DNA from: Acrasis kona
Lineage: Eukaryota; Heterolobosea; Eutetramitea; Acrasida; Acrasidae
NCBI GenBank assembly: GCA_026419775.2
Contig: JAOPGA020001197.1
Span: 90,536-154,535, forward strand
Length of the DNA stretch: 64,000 bases
Direction: 5' to 3'
Below are positions 1 to 11,267 of this stretch, one piece after another; position 1 is the stretch's first letter; every line of letters begins with the position of its first letter. Under the pieces are notes generated by a model. That model was not told the origin of the DNA, did no database searches, and saw nothing but the letters and a program-made list of their open reading frames with translations. The position numbers and the translations under genes were made by a program.

Positions 1-930
1 TTAGATTATTTGTATCGCCAATATAATATAAAGAGTTTGTTGAATGTTGTTGTAGATCATCCTGATGCGTTGAGAAGACTAGTAGCGAAATTACAAAGCG
101 ATACTAGTTGGATCGATTATCAGAACGCTACATCTCCCATTTATAAAGTAAAGCACTCCGCTGGGTCCACCATTATATCCAAATTGTTTCGTTCTGTTGC
201 CGATAGTGATTATGATGACATTCAAGTTGATGTTGATCCCACGCATCCTTTTATAGACGAAAATGATATTCAATACGATGACCCTGTGTCTGAGAAATTT
301 GAGGTGGAGGATATAGATGAATCGTTGAATTTTGGTGGATTTGAAGTGATGGATGATGATTTGATCGCTCCGTGGCCGGATGACGAAGAGATTAGCCCTT
401 TTGGAGGATTGGAAGTATCATTTCCAGATGACATGGATTTAAATGAAAATGTAAATACAGATGTGAATATCGAAAAGGACCACGTGGGCGAAAATGTAAA
501 TATAGATGAGGAAAACGTTGTGAATCGAAACATTGATAGTGAAATTGATATTATCGACAGATCTATATCTTCTCCTCTACCCTTATCTCCTGATGTTGGG
601 ACTGCTTATTGTGACGAAGAGAATGTTGTAGAAACTTTTAATGAAAAATTAGAACATGCCTCACCTGTGTATGTGCCAGTTGTTAAAAAGAAGGAGACAT
701 ATTCCATCAAGTCTCTACCAAATATAGAGTGCAGAATGCCAAGCGAGATGTTCAATGCAATAGTGAATGGAGAGAATAGTGACGAAGTACCACCGCTGTT
801 GAGGCATTTGATTTTACAATCAATCCGGAACAAGGAATGCACTCCAAAGAGAAATATAGAGGAGGTTTATACGCAGGACTTTAGAATTGTCGGCAGCACA
901 AAGAGACTGCGCTTGTCCGAAAATTTATAA
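1..930 (+). CDS. Unrecognised acidic protein, C-terminal part (5' end outside window)
   Basis: The reading frame is open from the first base of the window, so the start lies upstream; about 309 residues are visible and the stop is at 928-930. The middle is very rich in Asp and Glu with Asn-Val-Asn-type low-complexity stretches. Two short ordered-looking pieces flank it: a basic/hydrophobic N-terminal block (about residues 5-75) and a C-terminal block rich in Leu, Ile and Arg. I do not recognise the family. It ends tail to tail with the PIG-L gene, whose stop is only 38 bases away. No membrane segment is visible. Composition suggests a nuclear or scaffold-type protein, but that is only an impression. 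Confidence 0.6.
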   Translation, partial: LDYLYRQYNIKSLLNVVVDHPDALRRLVAKLQSDTSWIDYQNATSPIYKVKHSAGSTIISKLFRSVADSDYDDIQVDVDPTHPFIDENDIQYDDPVSEKFEVEDIDESLNFGGFEVMDDDLIAPWPDDEEISPFGGLEVSFPDDMDLNENVNTDVNIEKDHVGENVNIDEENVVNRNIDSEIDIIDRSISSPLPLSPDVGTAYCDEENVVETFNEKLEHASPVYVPVVKKKETYSIKSLPNIECRMPSEMFNAIVNGENSDEVPPLLRHLILQSIRNKECTPKRNIEEVYTQDFRIVGSTKRLRLSENL

Positions 931-967
931 AACGAATTAAAATATTAATTTTACATCAAAAAGATTT

Positions 968-1908
968 TTATTGTATTTTGTTTAATGTGTTGGTGTAGGC
1001 ATATTTAGAGAAGAACACAAAAAGTTTTCTGAACCAAACGAATTGACTGTAGTGGGCCTCCATTGCTCTATATGATACAACTGGGTTTGGGGAGAAGAAA
1101 ATTAGATTATTTTGGTCAAGAACAGGACAAAGCAGGATATCGAATACACCAATGTATTTCCTGGGTAGTGATGTAGTAATTAGTTGCCAAGCAGAAATGT
1201 TCCTGTTCTTTTGAATGAATTTTTTGACACCATTATGAACATTAATGTGATTGGGGTGACTTGATATTCCGTGTGGATCAAAAGTTATAATCTACCAGGG
1301 TCATAAAATCTAAAATTAAGAGACCATACCGATTCAATGTCGTTCGCTTTCACAAAGGCCTCTACGAATTCCAGAATCAATGTTTCGTCCCATTTATTCT
1401 TCATGCCATCCTGTAATTTGTCGTTTTCAACGATGGTAACCTTAGAGGGTGCGACCTGCTGTACACTGGTGATCTCTAATATGCTATTTGGACTATCACT
1501 TATGGACAGGACGTGACAGCTTTTCGCGAGCTCTTTTGTTCTTACTTTTCCAAGTCCGTCAAAGTTGCCAGTTGATAAGCAAATCAAAAACAATTCTATG
1601 TAGGGTTGTGATGAGAGTGATTGAATTAGTGGTGTGAAGAACATTGCCTCATCATCAGGATGTGCAATGACAAATCCCACTCTGCGCTTTTTGTTCTGAT
1701 CGTCTGACTTTTTAACTATCTTGTCGACATTCTCTCCAGTTTTCTGTCTTTGGGTAATGTAAACAATTATCATAAATACGAGTGCATTGATCAAAACAAG
1801 GGATAATTTCGCTAAATCTAACGCTGTATTCATCATCCACATCCAAGCAACGGAACCAGGGACACTTGGTGGTGGGAGAGGTACATCATAATCGAACGGT
1901 TCAGCCAT
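968..1908 (-). CDS. PIGL: N-acetylglucosaminyl-phosphatidylinositol de-N-acetylase (PIG-L)
   Basis: Two exons, complement(join(968..1291,1330..1908)), 300 residues. The enzyme removes the acetyl group from GlcNAc-PI on the cytosolic face of the ER, step two of GPI-anchor synthesis. A transmembrane helix lies at about residues 25-45, followed by the family signature AHPDDEAMFF, whose His and Asp residues bind the catalytic metal. After the 38-nt intron the second metal/substrate motif follows as TFDPHGISSHPNH, and the C-terminal part matches the family pattern (RKY, SQFVWFRKLF). The ATG at 1908 is chosen because it opens directly onto the membrane anchor; the open frame upstream of it overlaps the divergent polycystin gene. 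The intron removes an in-frame stop and restores the conserved motif, so its placement is well supported. The length agrees with the family. Confidence 0.93.
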
Positions 1909-1963
1909 GTTTCTGGGTTGACTACTGAACTTCAGAAAAGAAAACTGTCCGATCCGCTGACAT

Positions 1964-4368
1964 ATGAAGTCCACATCAACAAAGTCAAGGCGTGGCTTCT
2001 TCGATTCTAGCATTGAAGGGAGTGATATTTTAGACTTCAGTAATAAGAGTAAAAAGGGAGAGGCTTCCCCAACAGAAACACCATCAAACCAAACATCACC
2101 TAAAATAACAATATCGAAAGATGAGTCAAAGAAATCAAAAACAACAGATATTACAGAGGATTGGTACTCATGGCACATGTCAAAATCAGACCCTAGGACA
2201 TATGTAAAGACTCTTACGTCGCCGACGTCGCTTCACCAAAAGGTCGAAAGTGTAAAGCAAAAAACAGTAGGTATTCAATAAACAAATCGAATTCATAAAT
2301 CAACATTGCTGTTCTTCTTGTCGAATTTGATGCTTTCAATAATAACAATTTTAGCCTAACAGGTCGTCCTATAAGCAGTTCTAATCCTAATCGATTAAGG
2401 AAACAGAGCTATGCAATACTATGTGAGTTGTTGGTAAGATATTGTAAAGAGTTGAAGTTTGACACTTTATTTTGACAATCAAGGATGAATGTTTACTTCG
2501 CCATGCTGATCATGATCCTGTTCTCAGGCTTGATTATCATGCAAAAAAATATAATGTTTCATTCAGGACTTGAGCAGGATTTGAAAGATGTTGTCACCAA
2601 ACAGTTTACATCGGAGGGACAAACATATGATTCTCTTTATAATACAGATCAAATATGGAAATGGATCGAAGCGATTATGGACGACCAATATAACTATGAT
2701 GAACCTCCTGACTCCAGTTGGACTATCAAATCTTTGAACAAAACAATGGATCTGAACGCACCAATGTCTTTCAAGCATGTACAATCCTGCAATATCATAA
2801 CTGCAATATACATTGGACGTAGTAAATATCGGTAAGTAGTTGCGGCACAGAAGTGTTCACAGTAATAGAAGGGCACAAGGCACAGGATTAAGAGGAGCGC
2901 TGCGCTCAAACGTATGGATTGAAGAGGGTTCATCCATTCCACATACACAATACTCTCTTTACATGCCCGAGTTCGACTCTCCAGAGAATGATACAGAACT
3001 AGAAACAATGATTAATGGCGCCATGAGCCAGACATATAGTCAATTTTTCCTTTTGAATGGTCTACCAAAGAACAAGATGACAAACATTCTCTCACAACTA
3101 AAAGCGAGAGGATGGGTTAATGACGAGACAACAAGCAATGTATTCTTCAAGATCAATGCTTATAATCCAAACATAAAGCGCCTGGCACAAGTAATCAAAC
3201 CACTCACTCGTTTTATTAACATCAAAAGGTAATATTGATTTGGAGTCGATCCGAAACAGGAAACTTCGCTTCCTATTCACTCACATCAAGCGCCCCTGAT
3301 GACGGCTTCTATCCCGATATGCAATCACTTGAACTCGAGGACCAGCTAAGATGGTTCTTTGAAGGCACGTGTATATTGTACATTGCGGGATGGTTCATTT
3401 ACAAAATCATCAACATCATCAGACGGAAAGCGTCCATCATCGCAACATTGACCGGCCTTGAGCTCATCTGCATCATTTGCATGATTTGGCATTTTGTCGT
3501 ATGGTTGTTGATTTTAAAGGCCGATAATGATTATCGCATAAAAATCGCCTCCACCTATGAGAACCTAGATATTCCTGCTGACCAAGAGTTATCGGCAAAA
3601 GCCATTATCAAATCCTTGTACGAAGAATGTAATAGCGATGTCGTTTGTCCAGGTCAGGTGCTCGGTATTTTAAACGGAACCGCTCCGTATCGTTACACCT
3701 ACATTAGATCTGCAATTGTTACCTTGTTGTTACTTTGCATGCTTGTTTTTGTAAAGATCCCCAAACATTCCCGATTTGCACTGCTACCAAATGTGCTAAG
3801 GAAGAGCGCACCAGAGATTGGTGTGATTGGGTTGCTGTTGATGTTGCTATTCTTCGTTTACGCGATTATAGGTAGTTTATTGTTTGGACATTCAATGACT
3901 CGCTTTTCGACCGTTTATGATAGTTTCCAAACAAACATTGAAGTAGCAATGGGAGCCGATATGGATATTCCAGACCTCGCTAGTAGCTTTATAGATATAC
4001 CCGCAGTTAGAGAGGGGACGTCATACATTCCTGTTTCAATTTTACCTTTAATGTACAAATGGTCCATCGTGATTTTGATGACATTTGTTCTCATCAATAT
4101 ATTTGTGGCTGTGGTCACGAACGCCTACGATGTCGTCAAGCGTGATATGGAAGCGCACCGTGATTTTGACGAGCGTTCTGTGACAGAGAAGTTTATGAGC
4201 TTATTGTCAAATTTAAACATTAGGGCAAGATGGAAGAAGAGACGTGATGGAAGACCAGACAATTGGTACATGGACGAGAATTACCTTCAAGATATAGACC
4301 TTGTTAGTGAATCATACAGATCCGATGATGTTGAGGAGAATAATGTGAGACATCATGAGGTTATGTAA
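1964..4368 (+). CDS. Polycystin (PKD2/TRPP)-type cation channel
   Basis: Proposed join(1964..2270,2400..2433,2484..2831,2872..3228,3291..4368), 707 residues. TRPP channels are six-helix cation channels, often ciliary. A Ser/Lys-rich N-terminal tail precedes TM1 near residues 115-140. The large extracellular polycystin domain follows: the WVNDET...INAYNPNI stretch corresponds to the conserved WLDRGTR...YNANINLF region of PKD2. Helices 2-6 lie in the last exon, with a pore/TM6 block near LPLMYKWSIVILMTFVLINIFVAVVTNAY. The C-tail is short and acidic, without an obvious EF-hand or coiled coil. The first two introns (129 and 50 nt) and the 34-nt second exon are the least certain; the introns of 40 and 62 nt are chosen on frame and splice sites. 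The gene is divergent from PIG-L with 55 bp between start codons. Confidence 0.8.
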
Positions 4369-5292
4369 ATTATAAATGACTGTTGTTGCACAAGTGTTTT
4401 GATTATTGTTAATTTATCAAGCTCCTTGTCGATTTGTAGTGCCTCCAGTTCTAGTTTTACTTGAATAGGAACACTGTGTATATAATAAGGTGTTGATGTT
4501 AGTCGGAGTCAAAGAATGTTTGCTGGTAATCTCCCTCTTGTAGACACTTGCGACGTTATTTTAATTTTTTTGCAGGAGGTGTTTGTTGATGGTTTTTGCT
4601 GGAAGTAATTAAATTTTGATTACTCGATTTGACATTGATGATCTTATCGGTGCTGTGTTGAAAAAAACACTTAACAACGAACAGAAGATGTGTGTTGAAT
4701 AGTATGTTGAAGAAAGCGATTACAAAGAGAAGAAATTTTTTCTGTTGCGGACCCGTTGAGTGGAACAAAACAATGAGAAACAATTTGATGTGGAATGACT
4801 AAGTATGAGCCAGGTTGAGGAGGACCTCATTGATGGGTGTCAAAATTTAGACGTTCTTGTCATTTTTGCAGAGTTCAGCTTCGTCACAAAATTATCATCT
4901 TTCTGAACGATAGCAGTTAACTGTTTTAACGGATTATTAACGTCCGTTTTCAGCAATGACGACATTCCAATAAAGTACAATGAATCATTTTAAATTTATC
5001 AAAAATCTATTTATGACTTTTTCACACCAGTGGATTCCATTTTTGAAAAATAAAGAGCAGATATCTGGTTTTTTTTACTGGTGTCCATGCATGTAAGAGT
5101 GATTCTAGATTATCATTTTCTGTTATCTTAACGTTAATTTAAGAGATCATCTATATTTAAGATGATATTGCCCGATTGCATGATTCGAATCTAAACATAG
5201 AAACCCAAATAAATCAAGATATTTTTAAGATCGCAATTATCATCCAATCCGCACGCAACATACCCACACCATATAATTATAATAACACATCA
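4369..5292. other. Intergenic stretch, possible small unresolved gene on the minus strand
   Basis: No firm gene. On the minus strand an ATG at about 4967 opens a 41-codon frame that looks coding in composition, and further down (about 4783-4556) there is a 75-codon open frame with two hydrophobic stretches and a basic tail. I could not join the two with a convincing intron, so this is either one small membrane protein with unclear splicing or chance. The plus strand just before 5293 is the 5' region of the kinase gene. Confidence 0.25.
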
Positions 5293-6861
5293 ATGGTATC
5301 CGACAATGTTATGACACATATAACTACTGCTACGGCTCCACCAGGTGGTAAAGGCCACTTGTCACCTGCTAACGATATGATGAACACTGCCATCTCACCA
5401 GGTGCAGTGCTCTCGCCAAGTAAAGAGGCTAACCGAGACGACTTGATGAACACTTCTGCAGATTATGAAATCGAGGGTAATGATACAATGGCAACCGATA
5501 GTCAGCCATCCCCCCTTCAACCTCCCCGTCAAGATGAATACCACACAGTAACAATAGACAATGAAACATTTCGTATCCCTAAGAGGTATCAAATCAAGAA
5601 AATAATTGGGCAAGGTAGTTATGGCCTTGTATGCTCAAGTAAAAACATTCAAACTGGAGAGAAGGTAGCCATCAAAAAGAACAAGGATATATTCCAAAGG
5701 GGTAGCGATCGCAATAAAAGAAACGTGAAGAACACTGCCCAAAAAGACAAGGATACTGCCCCATATCGATCGCTTCTTTCTCAGAAGCGCATTCTAAGAG
5801 AGTTGAAGATTCTTAAACACCTTCAACACCCAAACATTGTGAGCCTGGTCGAAGTGATTCCTCCAGAGAACTTTGACTCGTTCGGCGATGTAATCTTTGT
5901 AACTGACCTGATGGAAGCTGACCTCAGGGACATCTTAAACAGTAAACAACCCTTGACCGACCAACATGTACAGTATTTCATGTATCAGCTGCTGCTAGCC
6001 CTGCAATACATTCACAGTGCTGACGTACTTCACAGAGACATGAAGCCAGAAAACATTCTTCTAAACTGCGACTGTGAGTTGAAGCTTTGTGACTTTGGTT
6101 TGGCTAGAGGAATTGATTTCGACCTCGACCCAACGATGAGCACCAACTACGTACAAACAAGATGGTACAGAGCACCCGAATTGCTACTCAACAATAGCAC
6201 CGTAAGCAAGGAGACCGACATGTGGAGTGTTGGTTGCATCTTTGCAGAGTTGTTGACCAGAAGAGTTTTATTCCAAGGAAAGAGTCCCATCGAACAGATG
6301 AAACTCATCATCAAGATTCTCGGCACGCCTGTTCCAGAGAACATTAAAGGATGCCAACAAGGAATTGACTTTGTCAACCAACTCCCATACAGCAGAGGAA
6401 TCAACTTCCAAGACTTGTTCCCAGAAGCCAATCCACAAGCGATCGACCTCATGAAGAAGATGTTACAGTTCAACCACGAGAAGAGGATTAGCGCTGCAGA
6501 CGCTCTCAGACACCCATACTTTGAACAGTACTACGATCCCAGAGACATTACCAACTCTGGTGGCAAGTTTGACTTTTCGTTCGAGGATGATCTCAAGGAC
6601 TCTTTCGACATCAAGAAGGAAGCTTACTACACAATTATGGAGATGAACGGATACTCAAGAGAGCAACTTGAGGACATTGAACAAAGACATTTGGTTAGTC
6701 AGTTGAACACTTATAAGTTTGGAGAAGTAGGAAAGATTTCTGCAAAAGATGCAGAACAGCAACAAGAAGATATGATGAGGCCGAACAAACAAGGGAAGCA
6801 GCCCAAAAGAAAGTTTAGTATAGTGAAGCGCGTCAAAGAAATGTTTGGAAACTTGATCTAG
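5293..6861 (+). CDS. MAP kinase (CMGC Ser/Thr protein kinase)
   Basis: Single exon, 522 residues. Visible motifs in order: glycine loop GQGSYGLV, catalytic Lys in VAIKK, catalytic loop HRDMKPENILLN, DFGLARG, and the CMGC P+1 segment TRWYRAPE. The C-lobe ends with a MAPK-like HPYFEQYYDP, followed by an acidic docking-like stretch and a basic tail. The activation-loop motif in the TxY position reads T-N-Y rather than TEY, TGY or TDY. Between the catalytic Lys and helix C there is an unusual basic insert of about 30 residues. The first 90 or so residues are a low-complexity Pro/Ser/Thr extension. The ATG at 5293 is chosen; the open frame extends 39 codons upstream but only from a TTG. The kinase assignment is certain, MAPK subfamily very likely. 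Confidence 0.93.
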   Translation: MVSDNVMTHITTATAPPGGKGHLSPANDMMNTAISPGAVLSPSKEANRDDLMNTSADYEIEGNDTMATDSQPSPLQPPRQDEYHTVTIDNETFRIPKRYQIKKIIGQGSYGLVCSSKNIQTGEKVAIKKNKDIFQRGSDRNKRNVKNTAQKDKDTAPYRSLLSQKRILRELKILKHLQHPNIVSLVEVIPPENFDSFGDVIFVTDLMEADLRDILNSKQPLTDQHVQYFMYQLLLALQYIHSADVLHRDMKPENILLNCDCELKLCDFGLARGIDFDLDPTMSTNYVQTRWYRAPELLLNNSTVSKETDMWSVGCIFAELLTRRVLFQGKSPIEQMKLIIKILGTPVPENIKGCQQGIDFVNQLPYSRGINFQDLFPEANPQAIDLMKKMLQFNHEKRISAADALRHPYFEQYYDPRDITNSGGKFDFSFEDDLKDSFDIKKEAYYTIMEMNGYSREQLEDIEQRHLVSQLNTYKFGEVGKISAKDAEQQQEDMMRPNKQGKQPKRKFSIVKRVKEMFGNLI

Positions 6862-6908
6862 AACATTACATGTAAACTAAAAATTGTATTAAAACAAGTT
6901 CTTTTATT

Positions 6909-8813
6909 TTAGATGCCACTTGATTGACTTCTGTGAATGTATAGTGAATCTTCAACTTTGGCCAACTGACCCAACTTGTGAACTGTTTCTCTAATGTTGT
7001 CCAGTCCAGTGACTGTGCTGGCTTCTAGTTTAATCTTTGGTGGCGCAGTCACGATCATCTTTTGTTTGCGTTTGGGACGTGTATCTCGATCATCAGCGGT
7101 GACCTGTTGTTGTGATATCCTCTCAGGCTTTGGTACACCCGAAAGATTGGCTTCCTTCATTTCATTTTGTGATTTGGATAACTCAAAGTAGAATTTGTAT
7201 CCCATAACATATTCCTTTGTTTCTATAAATACTTTTAATAATTCATCAAGAGCTTCCATGTCCATTGTAAGAGTTCTATTATTACAAGCTTGGGTGAACA
7301 ACTGAACAGCATGATAAGAATCTCTTTTGCGTTGGAACAGCACGAAAGCCTTTTTTAATATTCTGGAATCAAAGTGATCTATGGAATTATACTTCTCGCA
7401 CATCTTTTTGTAAGTCTTGAATAAATCGAATGCACTTTCGTATTGTTCTGATTGTGTGTAGGCCTCCAGTAATTGCTCCAGAATGGGAACGGTCATGACA
7501 TTTTTTTTATCATGTATAACGTTGCACAATAATCTGTATGCTTCTGGTGTGATGCGATGTAATTTTTCATGGTTCATGACTTCCAAGAATGAAGCAATCA
7601 AAGTGTTCGACTTCCGTAACGACGGATCCCATTCGTTGGTTTCCAATTGGTCGAAAAGTATAGTGTTGAGGAGGGACTTTGCAATGTTTGGTTTGTTGTT
7701 GATTAGACAGCACTTGACGAATAATGCGATTCTTTCATCGGTTAGCTTTACGTATTGATGACTGGCTATTCTTTCGAACACTCTGAAGCTGTATTGTAGT
7801 TGTAATTTGTTCTCTACGCATGATCTCATCAACGAGTCAAACATTACTTCCAACTGTTGGTGTGAAATGTCACGTTTCATCAAAACTGCGAACAGCGGAA
7901 ACGCTTTGTAATCGCCAGATTGCGACATGATCTGTAACAAGGAAATGTAGACGCTGGTGGTCGGCTCCAATTTATATTCATCTCTCATTTTTTTAAGCAA
8001 CATCTGATCCATGGTTAGAGTGTTACTTTGTAATGTTTTAGCATACCTGTACTTGATCAATCTTTGCACAATTGTTTTTGTGCATCAATTCTAAAAATAA
8101 GGCGAAGGTTTCTGCTGTGGGTTTTAATTCCATCGTTGATGTTAGCTTTTCGAAAATGGAAAGAGGGAACTTGAAGTTTGTGTTGTTGTATACACACGTT
8201 CTGAGAATTTCAATCATGTGCTGATTGGTAATTGCATCCTGTTTTTCAGTGGAAATAAGTTGCTCAGCTAAAACATGCCAATAGCTGCTTCTGCCTAAAA
8301 GCGTAATTTCTAGCATTTGGCCCAGGATGGTTGAACGGAGTTCATTCTTCTCCAATTCTGAGATTTTCAGACTGTGACGGTACGAGTTATAAAAACCGAA
8401 TGCGCCCATTGCCTCTCTAAGTAATGATACCATTTTATCAGGAACTGCAAATGTTGAATTAAAATAAACATTTTGTACTAACCTCTTTTGTCATACTCTG
8501 CGTTTATTCTGCTTTGTAGGATTCGTGTGCCTGGTGAATTATACTCTGGCATAGCTTGATATAAACCCTTTGCCTTTTTCAAAAGGGCTTCGAATGCCGA
8601 AGTATACACATCTTTGTTTACAGATTCCAAGTCGTGAGGTGTTATGTCGTCCTTTTGGTTTAAAAAATTTATGATTTGTCTCCCACGTTGGGGTGCTTTT
8701 ATTCCAATTCCTTTACCAACAAGTCTTCTACAATTTGAAGTAGCTAACAATAATACTTTCGGCGTGACGAATCTTGAAAGTTGGGTGTGTGAACATCGAG
8801 TGACTTTAAACAT
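6909..8813 (-). CDS. Pentatricopeptide-repeat-like protein, probably mitochondrial
   Basis: Three exons, complement(join(6909..8003,8047..8444,8483..8813)), with introns of 43 and 38 nt; 607 residues. The N-terminus is basic with an organelle-targeting character. Most of the protein is helical with degenerate repeats of about 35 residues of PPR/TPR flavour, for example around TTSVYISLLQIMSQSGD and TVPILEQLLEAYTQSEQYESAFDLFKTY. PPR proteins bind organellar RNA and act in mitochondrial RNA processing or translation; a specific target cannot be read from the sequence. The C-terminal 80 residues are basic and low-complexity. The ATG at 8813 is the first ATG in the frame. It lies 57 bp downstream of the MidA-like gene on the same strand. 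Confidence 0.7.
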
Positions 8814-8870
8814 TGTAATGTCAAACAAACCAAGAATAGAACAACAGAAAAGAATTACAAAGCATATTTT

Positions 8871-10409
8871 TTATGTCAAAAAGAAAGAAAAGTTACCATA
8901 GTCCTTAAGTAACGGGTTATAGCCTGATTTCGTAGTTGTCCTCTCGCATCTAGCCCACTTCTCCATAAACTGTTTGTTCTTCATCACCAATGAACCTCTT
9001 CTACCTTGAGTCAACCTATCATAAACAATTTGTAATTGCTTAAAGTCCGTAGCAAAGAAGATATCACAGCTTCCCTTCGGAACCAAATAACTGTTGAAGC
9101 TCTTGCTCACATATGTAGTCTCGCTGTTTTCTCTCACTGTCTGGTCAATTGATTTCCCCTCCATGTATTTCATCTTGGCCAACTGCATAAACTTCTTTGT
9201 GTCCAGTTTTGGAGTCAACGACCTATATTTTCTCTGAACGCAAGGTGCATTGATGATACCAGGATCTTTGTCGGCTTCTGGTAGGTAATCAAAGTCAGCG
9301 AGAATCAATCTGTGTCCTGGAAAGTAACAATTGAACACGTCCAACATCATTAGTTGCATGGTGGGAATGTAATATTCTGTCTGGCCTTGTGTGAAACTAT
9401 TGTTGAATGTCTCCACCGCCGAATCTGCAATTCTCTTCAAGGCCTTCAGGAACAAGTTGCCGTGGAAAGGACGAATGTCTTTCATACCTTCGTAGTAACC
9501 GGTGTCTTTTTCGTCGAAAAGTACTATTGGTTCCAACGATCTCATCAGCTCACGATCGTGCTCTATTTTATTCATGTAGTCCATGTAACGAATGATGTGG
9601 GGATCCTCCAAGGGTAAGTTGACTTCCTCATATACTTGGTCGCCTCTGCTATTGATGGTGCCTACTTTTGGTATGACACATGTTTGAGTGATGGGATGGG
9701 CTGCTCTGGGATTGTTATGGATGACAACTTTGTCGTGAGGAAGATTGTCCATGACCTCGAGAGCTATTATAAAAACTTCGCCCTCTATAACTTCCCTCCA
9801 GTCTGTTACGGATAAATTGTGTGATGTAAAATGGTGTAGATGTCCTGCGTCCTGCATCCGCTCGACTTGAATTTCATGTAAAGCTTTACTAACTTCTATA
9901 ATGTTATAATGTGACTGATCATATATTGGTGTGTAATACTCTCTAAGGTAATTTAACACAGAAAGTGCGCAAGTACCATTACCTCCACCAATTTCATATA
10001 TAATAAGAGGTTTATCAGCATCTCTTGTATTTATAATGTAGTCAGCGATCGCACGACCATACCAAGGTTGGTACAACTCTACTGGAGTTCCCCAGGCATG
10101 TCTGCCATTGCTATACAAATCGTGTAAGCATTCAACGTAATCAACCTCATCTTCTATTCTACTAAAATCCAATAGCTGTTGGTCGATATTGAGGATTGGT
10201 GCTTTGGTCGCTTGAAAAATTAATCTCTCTGATATGTTGCTAAAATACCCATGGTCCTTGTGGTACAGCGACTCAAATATAAAATCTCTCGTAAGAACGG
10301 GATTATGTACAGTAGACTTCACATTCCTTGTCAGTTCGATGGACAATTTCCTCTCGGAGAATCTTCTCACACACTGACTTGGAAGGTACTGGAAGAACAA
10401 TTTGTGCAT
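8871..10409 (-). CDS. NDUFAF7: MidA/NDUFAF7-family protein arginine methyltransferase
   Basis: Single exon, 512 residues. In animals and Dictyostelium this family works in the mitochondrial matrix to assemble respiratory complex I, methylating an arginine of NDUFS2. The N-terminus is basic and Arg-rich, as expected for a presequence. Next come the family opening (HKDHGYFSN), the Pro/Trp-containing YQPWYGRAIADYI segment, and the SAM-binding motif I as IYEIGGGNGTCALSVL. A later conserved block is EVFIIALEVMDNLPHDKV, matching the family's NE-hDAhP region. The length fits. The start is the ATG at 10407-10409. Family assignment is strong; function in this organism is inferred. Confidence 0.88.
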   Translation of the reverse strand: MHKLFFQYLPSQCVRRFSERKLSIELTRNVKSTVHNPVLTRDFIFESLYHKDHGYFSNISERLIFQATKAPILNIDQQLLDFSRIEDEVDYVECLHDLYSNGRHAWGTPVELYQPWYGRAIADYIINTRDADKPLIIYEIGGGNGTCALSVLNYLREYYTPIYDQSHYNIIEVSKALHEIQVERMQDAGHLHHFTSHNLSVTDWREVIEGEVFIIALEVMDNLPHDKVVIHNNPRAAHPITQTCVIPKVGTINSRGDQVYEEVNLPLEDPHIIRYMDYMNKIEHDRELMRSLEPIVLFDEKDTGYYEGMKDIRPFHGNLFLKALKRIADSAVETFNNSFTQGQTEYYIPTMQLMMLDVFNCYFPGHRLILADFDYLPEADKDPGIINAPCVQRKYRSLTPKLDTKKFMQLAKMKYMEGKSIDQTVRENSETTYVSKSFNSYLVPKGSCDIFFATDFKQLQIVYDRLTQGRRGSLVMKNKQFMEKWARCERTTTKSGYNPLLKDYGNFSFFLT

Positions 10410-10546
10410 CTTTTTTTACAACAGTTTGAATTTGGTTAGGCTATATACCAATATGGTTATTTTAAAAATCTCAAAGAACGAGCTCGGTTCGGATATACAT
10501 ATATCTGTTCAGGTCATATGGATAAAAAAACACTCCGACAAACACA

Positions 10547-10876
10547 ATGACATCGAAGAGCATAACATTCATAACAGAGAACCCTTTCGATAAAAAGCCC
10601 CGAAAGAAGCATCCTCGCTTATCTGCCGAAAAGATATCAAAATACCTATCCATGTCACAAGCCGAAGCTTGTCACCATCTAGGTGTGAGTCTATCAACGC
10701 TGAAGAGAAGATTCTACGAACTTAACATGGGAAAATGGCCCTGTAAGAAAACAAGAAGCAAATCCAGCAAGTCATACATATCCACCATAATAAACAAGAC
10801 CATGAAGGATGAGAAAGACTTGTCAGAGCTATCCTCGTGTTGTGTTGATTGGTTGGTTGTGTTTTCATCTATCTAA
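10547..10876 (+). CDS. RWP-RK domain transcription-factor-like protein
   Basis: Single exon, 109 residues. Residues 28-66 match the RWP-RK domain, a DNA-binding helix-turn-helix found in plants, Amoebozoa, Heterolobosea and other protists. It includes a KYLSMSQAEACHHLGVS helical part, a recognition helix beginning STLKRRFYEL, and a variant signature GKWPCKK in place of RWPxRK. The name-giving Arg is therefore Lys, but the Trp-Pro pair and downstream basic residues are kept. Apart from this domain there is only a short basic N-terminus and a short C-terminal tail, so it is a minimal, domain-only member. It is divergent from the MidA gene with 137 bp between starts. Target genes are unknown. 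Confidence 0.85.
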   Translation: MTSKSITFITENPFDKKPRKKHPRLSAEKISKYLSMSQAEACHHLGVSLSTLKRRFYELNMGKWPCKKTRSKSSKSYISTIINKTMKDEKDLSELSSCCVDWLVVFSSI

Positions 10877-11267
10877 TAATGATGGAAAAAGGAATAATGT
10901 AAATGCTACTTGTATCGGTCTGTTTAAGTACAGCAATCATAAAAAATTAGTTAAACCCAAACAGTGTTTATTATAGTACAGTACAATTTAACACCAGAAC
11001 TTGCAGGCCATTATGTGTCACATTCATCAACAGAACTTGACTTTTCACATCAAGAACAGTCAGGGTGATGTTCAATTATGGAGGTCATTGTCAATTAGAA
11101 AATAAGTTTTAAGAAAACTTGAAACGTGCCCTAACCCACTCAAACCTTGATGAATGGACGAGGAGTGCAATAACCATCGCAAAAAAGGCTCATTACTTTT
11201 ATTTTTGAATCCATAAAACTGTTTTGGTGAAATATAGTTACAATCCTTTGTTCGGCGAAAATAGCAC
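10877..11267 (+). other. Intergenic gap without a supported gene
   Basis: AT-rich stretch between the RWP-RK gene and the coiled-coil gene. The only long frame here is on the minus strand and runs into the next gene as its antisense shadow. I see no tRNA-like fold or repeat. The right half presumably holds the promoter of the 11268 gene. Confidence 0.5.

Noticed and set aside
2832-2850. A 19-nt intron in the polycystin gene
   Set aside because: A 40-nt intron from the same donor (to 2871) keeps the same frame and matches the usual intron length here.
3229-3245. A 17-nt micro-intron in the polycystin gene
   Set aside because: It restores frame, but a 62-nt GT-AG intron from the same donor to 3290 also does and fits known size limits better.
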